From: JARRRL01 sp037380725
GTDB taxonomy: Bacteria > Pseudomonadota > Gammaproteobacteria > Pseudomonadales > JANQJO01
Direction of reading: 5' to 3'
Length of the DNA stretch: 9,492 bases
Assembly: GCA_037380725.1 (NCBI GenBank)
Contig: JARRRL010000131.1
Location: forward strand, 1 to 9,492
Part shown: positions 1 through 5,919 of the stretch, in pieces
Numbering within the stretch: position 1 is the first letter of the stretch
Layout of the letters: every line of letters starts with the position of its first letter
Translations under genes and position numbers: made by a program
Notes under the pieces: generated by a model
What the model saw: only the letters and a program-made list of their open reading frames with translations
Database searches by the model: none
What the model was told of the DNA's origin: nothing

Positions 1-375
1 AACGGCCACACCGCGACCATCGGCAGTCGAAATACCATACCCCAATACCGGAACAAGCACCATGCCCACATAAAGTATGCGATGCCCCCACGTCGACGCC
101 ACACGCTCCCATCGACTTAAGCTCACTGCTGGATCAACCGTTTCTCCCCACGCTCGCACCAGCCAACGCAGCAACACAAGGAAGAAAAATAATATCCCGA
201 CCGACTTATGATAAAACGGTGCCAACTTGTACCAATAATCATAATAGGACAACTCCACCATCCAGAAGCCCAACGCAAACAAACTCACCAGCAGCAACGC
301 CGACAGCCCATGCAACCCCACAGCCAACCAGCCATACTGTTGCCGCGTATTCCCGCACCCATTAACACGTTTCAT
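1..375 (-). CDS. Cytochrome b561 (YceJ-type), 5' part, cut by window edge
   Basis: The reverse strand from ATG 375 reads 125 codons without a stop to the window edge. The protein is a di-haem b-type membrane cytochrome expected to pass electrons (typically from quinol) in the inner membrane. It matches the YceJ/CybB family: YGW-x-AVGLHG at 14-23 with haem-ligand candidate His22 in helix 1, the family signature FALGFWMVELSYYD at 33-46, PFYHKSVG at 53-60 with His56, then a hydrophobic helix 2. TWGHRILY (His98) opens helix 3, and GYGISTADGR at 112-121 resembles the YceJ segment GYLISTADGK. Family members are about 180 residues, so roughly one third, including the last haem-ligand helix, lies outside. 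An AGAGGGG ribosome site (382-388), six bases before ATG, supports the start. It lies downstream of ilvC on the same strand but is separated by a probable terminator, so it is likely its own transcript. In other genomes yceJ often neighbours yceI, which cannot be seen here. Confidence 0.88.
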   Translation of the reverse strand, partial: MKRVNGCGNTRQQYGWLAVGLHGLSALLLVSLFALGFWMVELSYYDYWYKLAPFYHKSVGILFFFLVLLRWLVRAWGETVDPAVSLSRWERVASTWGHRILYVGMVLVPVLGYGISTADGRGVAV

Positions 376-431
376 TTTACACCCCTCTCAAAAACTGAAA
401 TCGGACTCCCCTGTATTTGGAATAGCATTGG

Positions 432-462
432 AATATGAGCTATTGAGCTTCCCAAGCTCAAT
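432..462 (-). promoter_or_regulatory. 9-bp perfect inverted repeat overlapping a possible cytochrome b561 promoter
   Basis: ATTGAGCTT (442-450), CCC, then AAGCTCAAT (454-462) is a perfect palindrome with a 3-base centre, 67-87 bases upstream of the cytochrome b561 ATG. On the minus strand TTGAGC (456-461) and CATATT (432-437), 18 bases apart, could serve as a weak -35/-10 pair. The palindrome would then overlap the -35 element as an operator might. No T tract follows on either strand, so it is not a terminator. The promoter boxes match consensus at only four of six positions each. Confidence 0.35.
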
Positions 463-496
463 TCACACGCACTCCATTTACACACAATCCACACGC

Positions 497-575
497 AAAA
501 AANNNNNNNNNNNNNNNNNNNNNNNNNNNNNNNNNNNNNNNNNNNNNNNNNNNNNAACATGGCGCGGGGTTTTTT
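497..575 (-). terminator. Probable ilvC terminator, half hidden by the N gap
   Basis: Just right of the gap, GGCGCGGGG (561-569) runs straight into six T (570-575). Just left of the gap lie six A (497-502). A hairpin whose hidden arm begins CCCCGCGCC inside the N run would give a GC-rich stem flanked by A6 and T6, the form of a bidirectional intrinsic terminator. It lies directly after ilvC on the minus strand. The visible half is observed; the missing arm is inferred. Confidence 0.5.
503..555. other. Assembly gap (53 N)
   Basis: A run of 53 undetermined bases between ilvC and the cytochrome b561 gene. It joins two contigs in a scaffold, so the true distance and content are unknown. Both genes lie outside it and neither is interrupted. 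Confidence 0.99.
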
Positions 576-615
576 ACGTCAACCCAACCTGCATTACGCG
601 TGAAAACCACGCTCA

Positions 616-1632
616 TCAGTTCTTAGTTTGATCCACGATTTTATTCTTAGCGATCCAAGGCATCATGGCGCGCAGTTTTTCACCCACTTCCTCAATCGCG
701 TGTGCCGCATTGTTACGCCGATACGCCGTCATGGAGGGGTAATTCAACTGTCCTTCTGCGATAAATTGCTTTGCGTATTCACCATTTTGGATGCGTTTTA
801 AGGCACGACGCATGGCGGCGCGAGACGCCTCGTTAATCACTTCCGGTCCCGTCACGTATTCACCATACTCCGCGTTGTTGGAAATGGAATAGTTCATGTT
901 CGCAATGCCACCTTCATACATCAAATCAACGATCAATTTGAGCTCATGCAAACATTCAAAATAAGCCATTTCGGGCGCATAGCCGGCTTCTACCAAGGTT
1001 TCAAACCCAGCTTTCACCAATTCCACACATCCCCCACACAACACCGCTTGCTCACCAAAGAGATCCGTTTCCGTCTCATCTTTAAACGTGGTTTCAATAA
1101 TGCCAGTGCGACCACCACCTACGCCAGAAGCATACGATAAAGCCAGCGATTTCGCATTACCGGTGGCGTCTTGATGAATGGCAATTAAATCCGGAATTCC
1201 GCGCCCCAAGGTGAATTCGCTTCGTACCGTGTGGCCAGGCGCCTTGGGTGCGATCATAATTACATCCAAGTCCTTCCGCGGCGTCACTTGGTTATAGTGA
1301 ATCGAAAAACCATGCGCAAAGGCCAAGGTCGCACCTTGCTTCAAATTGGGTTCAATCACGTCTCGATAGAGCTGGGCATGAAATTCATCGGGCGTCAACA
1401 CCATCACGACATCGGCGCCTTCAACCGCTTCGGCTACACCCATCACAGTCAAACCATGCGCTTTCGCTTTCGCAATCGAAGCCGAGCCCGCACGCAAACC
1501 CACCGTAACGTCCACACCGGAATCTTTCAAATTACACGCGTGCGCATGCCCTTGAGAGCCGTACCCCAAAATAGTGACTTTCTTGCTCTTAATCAGCGAC
1601 AAATCGCAATCTTTGTCATAGTAAACTTTCAT
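616..1632 (-). CDS. ilvC: Ketol-acid reductoisomerase (NADP+), class I
   Basis: This enzyme isomerises and reduces 2-acetolactate (or 2-aceto-2-hydroxybutyrate) to the dihydroxy acid in valine, leucine and isoleucine synthesis, in the cytoplasm with Mg2+. The 338-residue length is the class I bacterial length. The N-terminal Rossmann domain shows GYGSQGHAH at 23-31, and GLRAGS at 45-50 fits NADPH preference. Catalytic positions are all present: His107, Lys130 (in APKAPGHTVR), metal ligands Asp190 and Glu194 (in ETDLFGEQ), Glu226 and Glu230 (in FECLHE), and Ser251 (in YSISNN). AGG at 1641-1643, eight bases before ATG, supports the start. The gene stands alone: no ilvB, ilvN or leuA is adjacent, unlike the ilvBNC operons of many proteobacteria. 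It is divergent from the F-box-like gene across a long spacer. It appears intact and functional. Confidence 0.98.
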   Translation of the reverse strand: MKVYYDKDCDLSLIKSKKVTILGYGSQGHAHACNLKDSGVDVTVGLRAGSASIAKAKAHGLTVMGVAEAVEGADVVMVLTPDEFHAQLYRDVIEPNLKQGATLAFAHGFSIHYNQVTPRKDLDVIMIAPKAPGHTVRSEFTLGRGIPDLIAIHQDATGNAKSLALSYASGVGGGRTGIIETTFKDETETDLFGEQAVLCGGCVELVKAGFETLVEAGYAPEMAYFECLHELKLIVDLMYEGGIANMNYSISNNAEYGEYVTGPEVINEASRAAMRRALKRIQNGEYAKQFIAEGQLNYPSMTAYRRNNAAHAIEEVGEKLRAMMPWIAKNKIVDQTKN

Positions 1633-1671
1633 ACTGGCTACCTGCTAAGTTTATAACTGAACAAACTGGGC

Positions 1672-1697
1672 GTGAACTTCACCCAAGTGAACTCACC
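1672..1697. repeat. Tandem near-palindromic repeats upstream of ilvC
   Basis: GTGAACTTCACC (1672-1683) and GTGAACTCACC (1687-1697) are near-identical direct repeats 15 bases apart that differ by one deleted T. Each is itself nearly palindromic (GTGAA-C-TTCAC and GTGA-AC-TCAC). They begin 40 bases upstream of the ilvC ATG, a place where a regulator could act. No known regulator is claimed. Confidence 0.45.
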
Positions 1698-1792
1698 TAA
1701 GATAGATGGACGCGACAACGCTTGATTCCAGCGATGCATCGGCGACGCCCTCACCGTGGGCATATTCTACGTAAATGAACATGTTGCGTATA

Positions 1793-1810
1793 GTGAGATT
1801 GGAGTGAGAT
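1793..1810. repeat. Direct repeat GTGAGAT, 11-base period
   Basis: GTGAGAT occurs at 1793-1799 and again at 1804-1810, so the copies lie one helical turn apart on the same face of the DNA. They lie about 160 bases upstream of ilvC. They may be paired protein-binding sites or chance. Nothing else supports a function. Confidence 0.3.
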
Positions 1811-2179
1811 AAGAGATAGCCAGCAGGCTAAAATATAAAATACTATTCAAATCAACTATTTAAATTTATTTTTGCGTGAACGACTTCCCGGCGCTTAGGG
1901 TGCTACCAGGCCATCACAGCACTACACTAAACGATAGACCGTGAATACAAATAGGCTCCGAGCCCAGTCAATCAATGGAAACGCATCAACTCAGCTCAAA
2001 ATGAGTTGTCTGCATTTATCTCAACGTACATCACAGCATGTATCTCAACATGCGCACCTCAATACATGGTCATTATTTAATCATTTTACCCGCATTGGGA
2101 CAGACTATAAACCCATCAATCAAGCGCATCCATTTTAACTTTTTACCGTCATGGCTTCCCCTCTTTTTTAGGTTTACAG

Positions 2180-2185
2180 TATAAT
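2180..2185 (+). promoter_or_regulatory. -10 box of the F-box-like gene
   Basis: A perfect TATAAT lies 36 bases before the ATG of the downstream gene and would place transcription start near 2192. No good -35 hexamer is found 16-18 bases upstream, so an activator may be needed. A modest GAGTGGG (2207-2213), eight bases before ATG 2222, can act as ribosome site. Confidence 0.45.
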
Positions 2186-2221
2186 CATTCGTTCTGCAAA
2201 AAAATTGAGTGGGTAATAAAT

Positions 2222-2917
2222 ATGATATCGAGCTCGCACAGCGCCACAACAATTCCTCCAGAGCCTGAAAGTAATAGAAATTTCTTTTCAAATTTGCCAC
2301 ATGACGTTCAATTTAAAATAATTAATAAGCACCTGGTGGGGAGCAGCATTGAAGCGGAAAAATCGATCCCGATTTTGGCGAGCACATCCAAAGAAATGCA
2401 TCATACAGTCCAGAACACAGGGGCACTGAATTTCATCACAACAAGGCGAGACATCCTATCGGAGCAGCCGCCCGAAACCAGTCAGCCTAAAACTGAACAA
2501 CTTAATTTTTGTAAACGGTTTCGACGTTACGCCAAACATGTTGATCCGCTGGTTGTTAACGTCGCTGAGAAAAAACTGTTGGCTTGGATTAACGCTCAGG
2601 CGATCCCACCAGAGTTAGTTTATTCGGCTTACTTCATTCGTCATCCTAGCCCAAAAGTAGTCGCGGCTGTGGCGGCAAACTTTGAGGACTTTATGGAACA
2701 TGTTTCCGTTTCACCCGAACTGAAAAATACTATTTCAAGGAACATTTATCGCATCCATAAATCGAACAAGACCGGCGGCGCATTCCAGAATCCTGAACAC
2801 AGATGGCGAATTACCGAGGCGATGTTGCGCGCATACCTGATGCATCCAGAAATTGAAATTGAAAAATTCAGGCAGAATCGTGAGGCTTACGTTCGCACTC
2901 ACAACATTTGGATTTAG
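2222..2917 (+). CDS. F-box-like domain protein of unknown function
   Basis: A 231-residue protein I do not recognise as a named family. Residues about 21-64 read like an F-box: FFSNLPHDVQFKII (21-34), then HLVGSS, a charged stretch, and IPILASTSKEMH (49-60). These positions fit the F-box pattern LP-x-(D/E)-(V/L)-x3-I ... L-x3-S/C-K/R. In eukaryotes this domain binds Skp1 of SCF ubiquitin ligases. Bacterial copies are known mainly in host-associated bacteria as secreted effectors, for example in Legionella. The remainder (about 95-231) is mixed-charge and probably helical, with no leucine-rich or ankyrin repeats apparent and no signal peptide or membrane segment. It is followed by a strong terminator and stands as a single-gene unit between ilvC and dcd. 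The effector role is inference, and a degenerate helical domain that merely resembles an F-box is possible. Confidence 0.7.
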   Translation: MISSSHSATTIPPEPESNRNFFSNLPHDVQFKIINKHLVGSSIEAEKSIPILASTSKEMHHTVQNTGALNFITTRRDILSEQPPETSQPKTEQLNFCKRFRRYAKHVDPLVVNVAEKKLLAWINAQAIPPELVYSAYFIRHPSPKVVAAVAANFEDFMEHVSVSPELKNTISRNIYRIHKSNKTGGAFQNPEHRWRITEAMLRAYLMHPEIEIEKFRQNREAYVRTHNIWI

Positions 2918-2979
2918 AAAAGTCAGCCTTTTCAGAATAAATAAATGTATTATCTCAAAAAGAGTATACACTGAATCAC

Positions 2980-3015
2980 AAATAGGCGGCCCTCCGTAAA
3001 GAGGGCCGCCTATTT
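2980..3015. terminator. Perfect bidirectional intrinsic terminator
   Basis: AAATAGGCGGCCCTC (2980-2994), a six-base loop, then the exact complement GAGGGCCGCCTATTT (3001-3015), followed by ATTTTTATG on the plus strand. The 15-bp stem has a GC-rich core and A/T-rich base. It lies between two convergent genes ending at 2917 and 3043, so it can stop transcription from both sides. The T tract is stronger for the plus-strand gene. Confidence 0.92.
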
Positions 3016-3042
3016 ATTTTTATGACCCTTTACACACACCAC

Positions 3043-3486
3043 TCAATGCCGATTTAACCGAGATATCCACTCTAAAATCGGGTTCTTTTCTTTGCTGCGA
3101 GGCAGATAACGTTTGCGATTCCTGGCCCGGCAATACTCCCGCCATCGCCAAAACCACACCCATTCTTTCGTCTTATCCGGCCCGTCCTCTTCGACCTTGG
3201 GCGCATCTGTTACATCGGGTTGAATATTGAATATTGTGGTTACCTGACGCCACTCCCAATCTCGGCTCCACTGCCAATACCAAAAGAGTTTGCGCTGGTT
3301 TCGCTTGCGCGTTTCATCCTGACCAAAAGCGCGCGGCTCTTCAGTCAGCCTCACAGAGTGCATGGTTAGCGCAAAAGGAGCAGCGCTGCCTCCTCCCCCA
3401 CCGGGGTTATTCCAGCCGGGCTGAACGGGCGATGCATACCCTCTGAAGCCACGCTTACCCGCTGCTTTTGCTCGCCTGACCACCAT
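3043..3486 (-). CDS. Hypothetical basic tryptophan-rich protein with an internal repeat
   Basis: A 147-residue protein of no family I recognise. The N-terminus is basic (MVVRRAKAAGKRGFRGY), followed by a flexible glycine run (GGGGGS, 29-34). It contains 11 tryptophans (7.5%), nine of them in two clusters: FWYWQWSRDWEW (68-79) and EWVWFWRWREY (108-118). The clusters share the alternating pattern W-x-W-x-W-x and suggest a duplicated amphipathic strand. The linker between them is acidic (DVTDAPKVEEDGPDK) and the C-terminus is again basic. There is no signal peptide and no clear membrane span. A weak purine-rich site (3496-3503) precedes ATG at nine bases. A promoter at 3714-3742 and the shared terminator frame it as a single-gene transcript. 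That it is a real gene rests on framing signals and patterned composition, not homology. It could be a lineage-specific nucleic-acid- or membrane-binding protein. Confidence 0.6.
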   Translation of the reverse strand: MVVRRAKAAGKRGFRGYASPVQPGWNNPGGGGGSAAPFALTMHSVRLTEEPRAFGQDETRKRNQRKLFWYWQWSRDWEWRQVTTIFNIQPDVTDAPKVEEDGPDKTKEWVWFWRWREYCRARNRKRYLPRSKEKNPILEWISRLNRH

Positions 3487-3836
3487 AATTTTGACTCTTC
3501 TTTAGCTAGCTGCTGATGCATGCCACCTTGTTTGTGCACCACCGAAGATCTGAGGCTACAGAAACATCTGGTAACTTCGCACCAATTTAACTTAACGCCA
3601 AATCGAGATTAAAACAACCTTTAACGCAAACTGGTTCACAAAATGCCAAAAAACGCATCATAATATATCTTTAGTTGATACTTAAAAATCACATTCTATG
3701 CATCAGGTCGACTAGTATAAAAGCCAAAATTGTACACATCAAGCTGTGTTTATAACTGTTCTTCTCTTGGTTTATCGATTCACCAGAACATCCCTGTCCA
3801 CTTGGATCTGATAGATCTTTCAATTTAATGTCTGCA
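3487..3836. other. 350-base spacer, probable long 5' leader of the Trp-rich gene
   Basis: No supported gene lies here. The spacer is AT-rich between 3580 and 3720. Apart from the promoter at 3714-3742 it holds a small hairpin GATCT/AGATC near 3806-3818 downstream of dcd, without a T tract. A 23-codon minus-strand ORF near 3655 has no ribosome site. If the promoter is right, the Trp-rich gene has a leader of about 220 bases, long enough to carry regulation, but I found no known riboswitch pattern in it. Confidence 0.5.
3714..3742 (-). promoter_or_regulatory. Sigma-70-type promoter reading towards the Trp-rich gene
   Basis: On the minus strand TTGATG (3737-3742), a 17-base spacer and TATACT (3714-3719) match the -35/-10 consensus at four and five of six positions with ideal spacing. 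Transcription would start near 3707, well upstream of ATG 3486 and outside dcd. It is the best promoter-like pair I found in the window. Confidence 0.55.
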
Positions 3837-4406
3837 TCAGGCTTTAGGCAACGTCACCCCCCGTTGGCCTTGATATTTACCACCGCGATCGCGGTAACTC
3901 ACCAAGCACGGTTCATCCGATTCAAAAAATAACATTTGCGCCACCCCTTCGTTCGCATAAATTTTGGCAGGCAACGTGGTTGTATTCGAAAACTCCAAGG
4001 TCACGTGCCCTTCCCATTCGGGCTCCAGTGGCGTCACATTCACAATGATGCCACAACGTGCATAGGTGCTTTTACCCAAACAAATTGTCAGCACATTGCG
4101 TGGAATTTTGAAATATTCAATCGTCCGGGCTAACGCAAAACTGTTGGGCGGAATCACGCAGCAATCGGCCACCACATCCACAAAACTGCCTTCATCAAAC
4201 TGTTTGGGATCTACAGTCGCGGAATTAATATTGGTGAAGACTTTAAACTCAGGCGAACACCGCACATCGTAACCATAACTGGAAGTGCCATACGAAATCA
4301 AACGCTCACCCGTACTGTTGTGCCGCACCTGACCCGCCACAAACGGATCAATCATACCCATCCGCTCCGCCATGTCTTGAATCCAACGATCCGATTTAAT
4401 TGCCAT
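3837..4406 (-). CDS. dcd: dCTP deaminase
   Basis: It converts dCTP to dUTP and ammonia, feeding dUMP and thus thymidylate synthesis; the family forms homotrimers in the cytoplasm. The 189-residue protein begins MAIKSDRWIQDMAE, as in Pseudomonas-type Dcd, and ends QRGVTLPKA, the usual C-terminus. The core shows SSYGYDVRC (42-50), IPPNSFALART (85-95), GKSTYARCG (111-119) with the active-site Ser and Arg, and VTLEFSNT (135-142) with the catalytic Glu138. The start at 4406 is chosen over an in-frame ATG at 4478 because family homology begins here and AGGA (4413-4416) lies six bases upstream; the 24 extra residues show no family match. It follows apbC on the same strand after 131 bases, so it may be cotranscribed or use a weak promoter of its own. 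Confidence 0.97.
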   Translation of the reverse strand: MAIKSDRWIQDMAERMGMIDPFVAGQVRHNSTGERLISYGTSSYGYDVRCSPEFKVFTNINSATVDPKQFDEGSFVDVVADCCVIPPNSFALARTIEYFKIPRNVLTICLGKSTYARCGIIVNVTPLEPEWEGHVTLEFSNTTTLPAKIYANEGVAQMLFFESDEPCLVSYRDRGGKYQGQRGVTLPKA

Positions 4407-4537
4407 GCTGATTCCTATTTTAATATTCTGCACCGTCACACCACGTGCAACGCGATACGATTTTTTCTTCTGGTTCAATCACTGTTTTTCATGTTTGTGT
4501 TTACGATTAGGCTTTATCATTGTATTTGCATTAACAT

Positions 4538-5656
4538 TCAATCATCGCAAATTTCGATTTCGGGTACCCCATGCGACGCCTGATCTCCCGATTCGCGTAA
4601 TGCCACAGCAACCTCTCGCGCCAAACAGCGGTACAAGGTACTGATCGCTCCATCGGGATCACGGAACACGGGCAATGTGCCCGCGTCGGTTTGTTCTCGA
4701 ATTTCCTGCATCAACGGTAAACGCGCCAGCAACGGCACCTCATACTCTGAGGCTAAGCGATGCCCCCCTTCCGTCCCGAAAATCGATGCGGCAGCGCCAC
4801 AATTCGGGCAGTGAAACATCGCCATGTTCTCCACCAAGCCCAACACCGGTACACGCACCTTACGAAACATCTCAATGCCTTTACGCGCATCCAAACACGC
4901 GATGTCTTGTGGCGTCGTCACAATCACGGATCCATCAACCGGAACGTGCTGAGACAAGGTGAGCTGTATATCACCCGTACCCGGTGGCATGTCCACAATC
5001 AAGTAATCCACATCTTGCCAGGCTGTTTGCTGCAGCAACTGACGAAATGCTCCACTCACCATCGGCCCCCGCCATACCGTCGGCGTTTTCGGTGTGACCA
5101 AAAAGCCCATGGACATCACTTGCACATCGTGAATGCGAAAAGGAATCAAACGATTATCACTCGTCACATCCGGCTGTCCACGATCCGCAAGCCCCCACAT
5201 CGTAGGCTGGCTGGGACCATGAATATCAGCATCCAACACACCCACATTCGCGCCTTCGGCTTGTAATGCAGCCGCCAAGTTAACCGCCGTCGTGGACTTC
5301 CCCACCCCACCTTTTCCAGACGCCACAGCAATAATGTTACGCACACCCGGTAACGCCGACTCATGGGGACGCTCACACGAAGGCTCCACACGCACGCCCC
5401 ACTCTACCGTTTGTGTCACACCGCTCGCACGCAAGCGCTGTTGCCACAACGCCACACACCCCAGCATCGGGACAGGTAAGATCACACGCAACGCTCCTTC
5501 TGCTGCGTATTCGATGACCGGTGAGAGGTACGCCATGGTTTTTCCGCTGAGCCAGCTTTGCTCACCCGCTTCACCAAGCTCCCCTTTATCTGCACCTTCT
5601 GAATCAGATGGTGCAAGCGGCAACGCCAATATCGCTTCTTCTGCGGACCTCAGCAT
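4538..5656 (-). CDS. apbC: Iron-sulfur cluster carrier ATPase ApbC/Mrp
   Basis: A P-loop ATPase of the Mrp/NBP35 family that holds a [4Fe-4S] cluster as a dimer and passes it to apo-proteins in the cytoplasm. In its 372 residues the ATPase domain shows the deviant Walker A SGKGGVGKST (113-122), DADIHGPSQP (142-151), the Walker B-like VDMPPGTGD (221-229), and the cluster-binding pair C283-P-N-C286 in FHCPNCG. The N-terminal 90 or so residues occupy the place of the MIP18/DUF59 domain but are divergent, with only weak resemblance. An AAGGGGG ribosome site (5664-5670), seven bases before ATG, fixes the start. It is divergent from metG with dcd downstream, the common gammaproteobacterial order. 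No Cys-rich N-terminus of the NBP35 type is present. Confidence 0.95.
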   Translation of the reverse strand: MLRSAEEAILALPLAPSDSEGADKGELGEAGEQSWLSGKTMAYLSPVIEYAAEGALRVILPVPMLGCVALWQQRLRASGVTQTVEWGVRVEPSCERPHESALPGVRNIIAVASGKGGVGKSTTAVNLAAALQAEGANVGVLDADIHGPSQPTMWGLADRGQPDVTSDNRLIPFRIHDVQVMSMGFLVTPKTPTVWRGPMVSGAFRQLLQQTAWQDVDYLIVDMPPGTGDIQLTLSQHVPVDGSVIVTTPQDIACLDARKGIEMFRKVRVPVLGLVENMAMFHCPNCGAAASIFGTEGGHRLASEYEVPLLARLPLMQEIREQTDAGTLPVFRDPDGAISTLYRCLAREVAVALRESGDQASHGVPEIEICDD

Positions 5657-5737
5657 AACCTTACCCCCTTATTTATCCTTCATTAATCCTCACTGCCTCA
5701 TCATCCGCTATGACAAACTGACTGATTAGACAAACAA

Positions 5738-5785
5738 CTTGTGGTTTCTTGTGGTTGGCTTCATTCAACACGGCTCAACACGGCT
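5738..5785. repeat. Two neighbouring 10-bp tandem duplications between apbC and metG
   Basis: CTTGTGGTTT (5738-5747) is followed at once by CTTGTGGTTG (5748-5757). CAACACGGCT (5766-5775) is followed at once by an exact copy (5776-5785). Both repeats have a 10-base period and lie in the spacer between the divergent apbC and metG starts. They could be replication-slippage products or phased binding sites. No clear promoter pair for either gene was found around them. Confidence 0.5.
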
Positions 5786-5906
5786 TCTTACAGCGGCACC
5801 TATTATGCCGAAGACACACAAAAAAGCATCTGCTGTTTCCGCTGAGCACATGGCCTGTTATGATTCGTGCCGATAATCATTACCTTATTCATGCCGACCA
5901 TTCAAA

Positions 5907-5911
5907 GGGAG
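5907..5911 (+). promoter_or_regulatory. Ribosome binding site that sets the metG GTG start
   Basis: GGGAG (inside AAAGGGAG, 5904-5911) lies eight bases before GTG 5920. The in-frame ATG at 5860 and the further upstream ATG at 5749 have no comparable site. The residues they would add show no MetRS character. Confidence 0.75.
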
Positions 5912-5919
5912 ATTTCGCT

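Larger units (their letters stand above)
1633..2221. other. Long spacer between divergent ilvC and the F-box-like gene
   Basis: This 589-base stretch holds no supported gene. The ORFs it contains lack ribosome sites and recognisable protein sequence. It contains short repeats near ilvC (1672-1697 and 1793-1810), a 5-bp hairpin TAGCC-AGCA-GGCTA (1817-1830), an inverted repeat AACTCA/TGAGTT (1988-1993 and 2002-2007), an AT-rich tract around 1831-1875, and a -10-like TATAAT at 2180-2185. The ilvC promoter must lie here, but no strong -35/-10 pair was found on the minus strand. No ilv-type leader peptide rich in Ile, Val or Leu was seen. Confidence 0.6.

Noticed and set aside
1231..1656. Long plus-strand ORF antisense to ilvC, and similar ORFs antisense to apbC and metG
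   Set aside because: They are shadows of clearly conserved genes on the other strand and show no family features.
1693..1782. 29-codon minus-strand ORF upstream of ilvC as a leader peptide
   Set aside because: It has no ribosome site and is not a branched-chain-rich leader with a following attenuator hairpin.
1941..2138. 65-codon plus-strand ORF in the ilvC spacer
   Set aside because: It has no ribosome site, no recognisable sequence and a composition typical of non-coding DNA.
3586..3625. TTAA-spaced motifs resembling Legionella/Coxiella PmrA boxes before the Trp-rich gene
   Set aside because: The spacing and surrounding bases do not fit the reported box, and AT-rich DNA gives TTAA pairs by chance.
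4407..4478. N-terminal extension of dcd to an upstream ATG
   Set aside because: The 24 extra residues show no Dcd homology, and the ATG at 4406 has AGGA at proper distance.
5749..5919. N-terminal extension of metG to ATG 5749 or 5860
   Set aside because: The added residues do not resemble MetRS and those ATGs lack ribosome sites, whereas GTG 5920 has GGGAG eight bases upstream.
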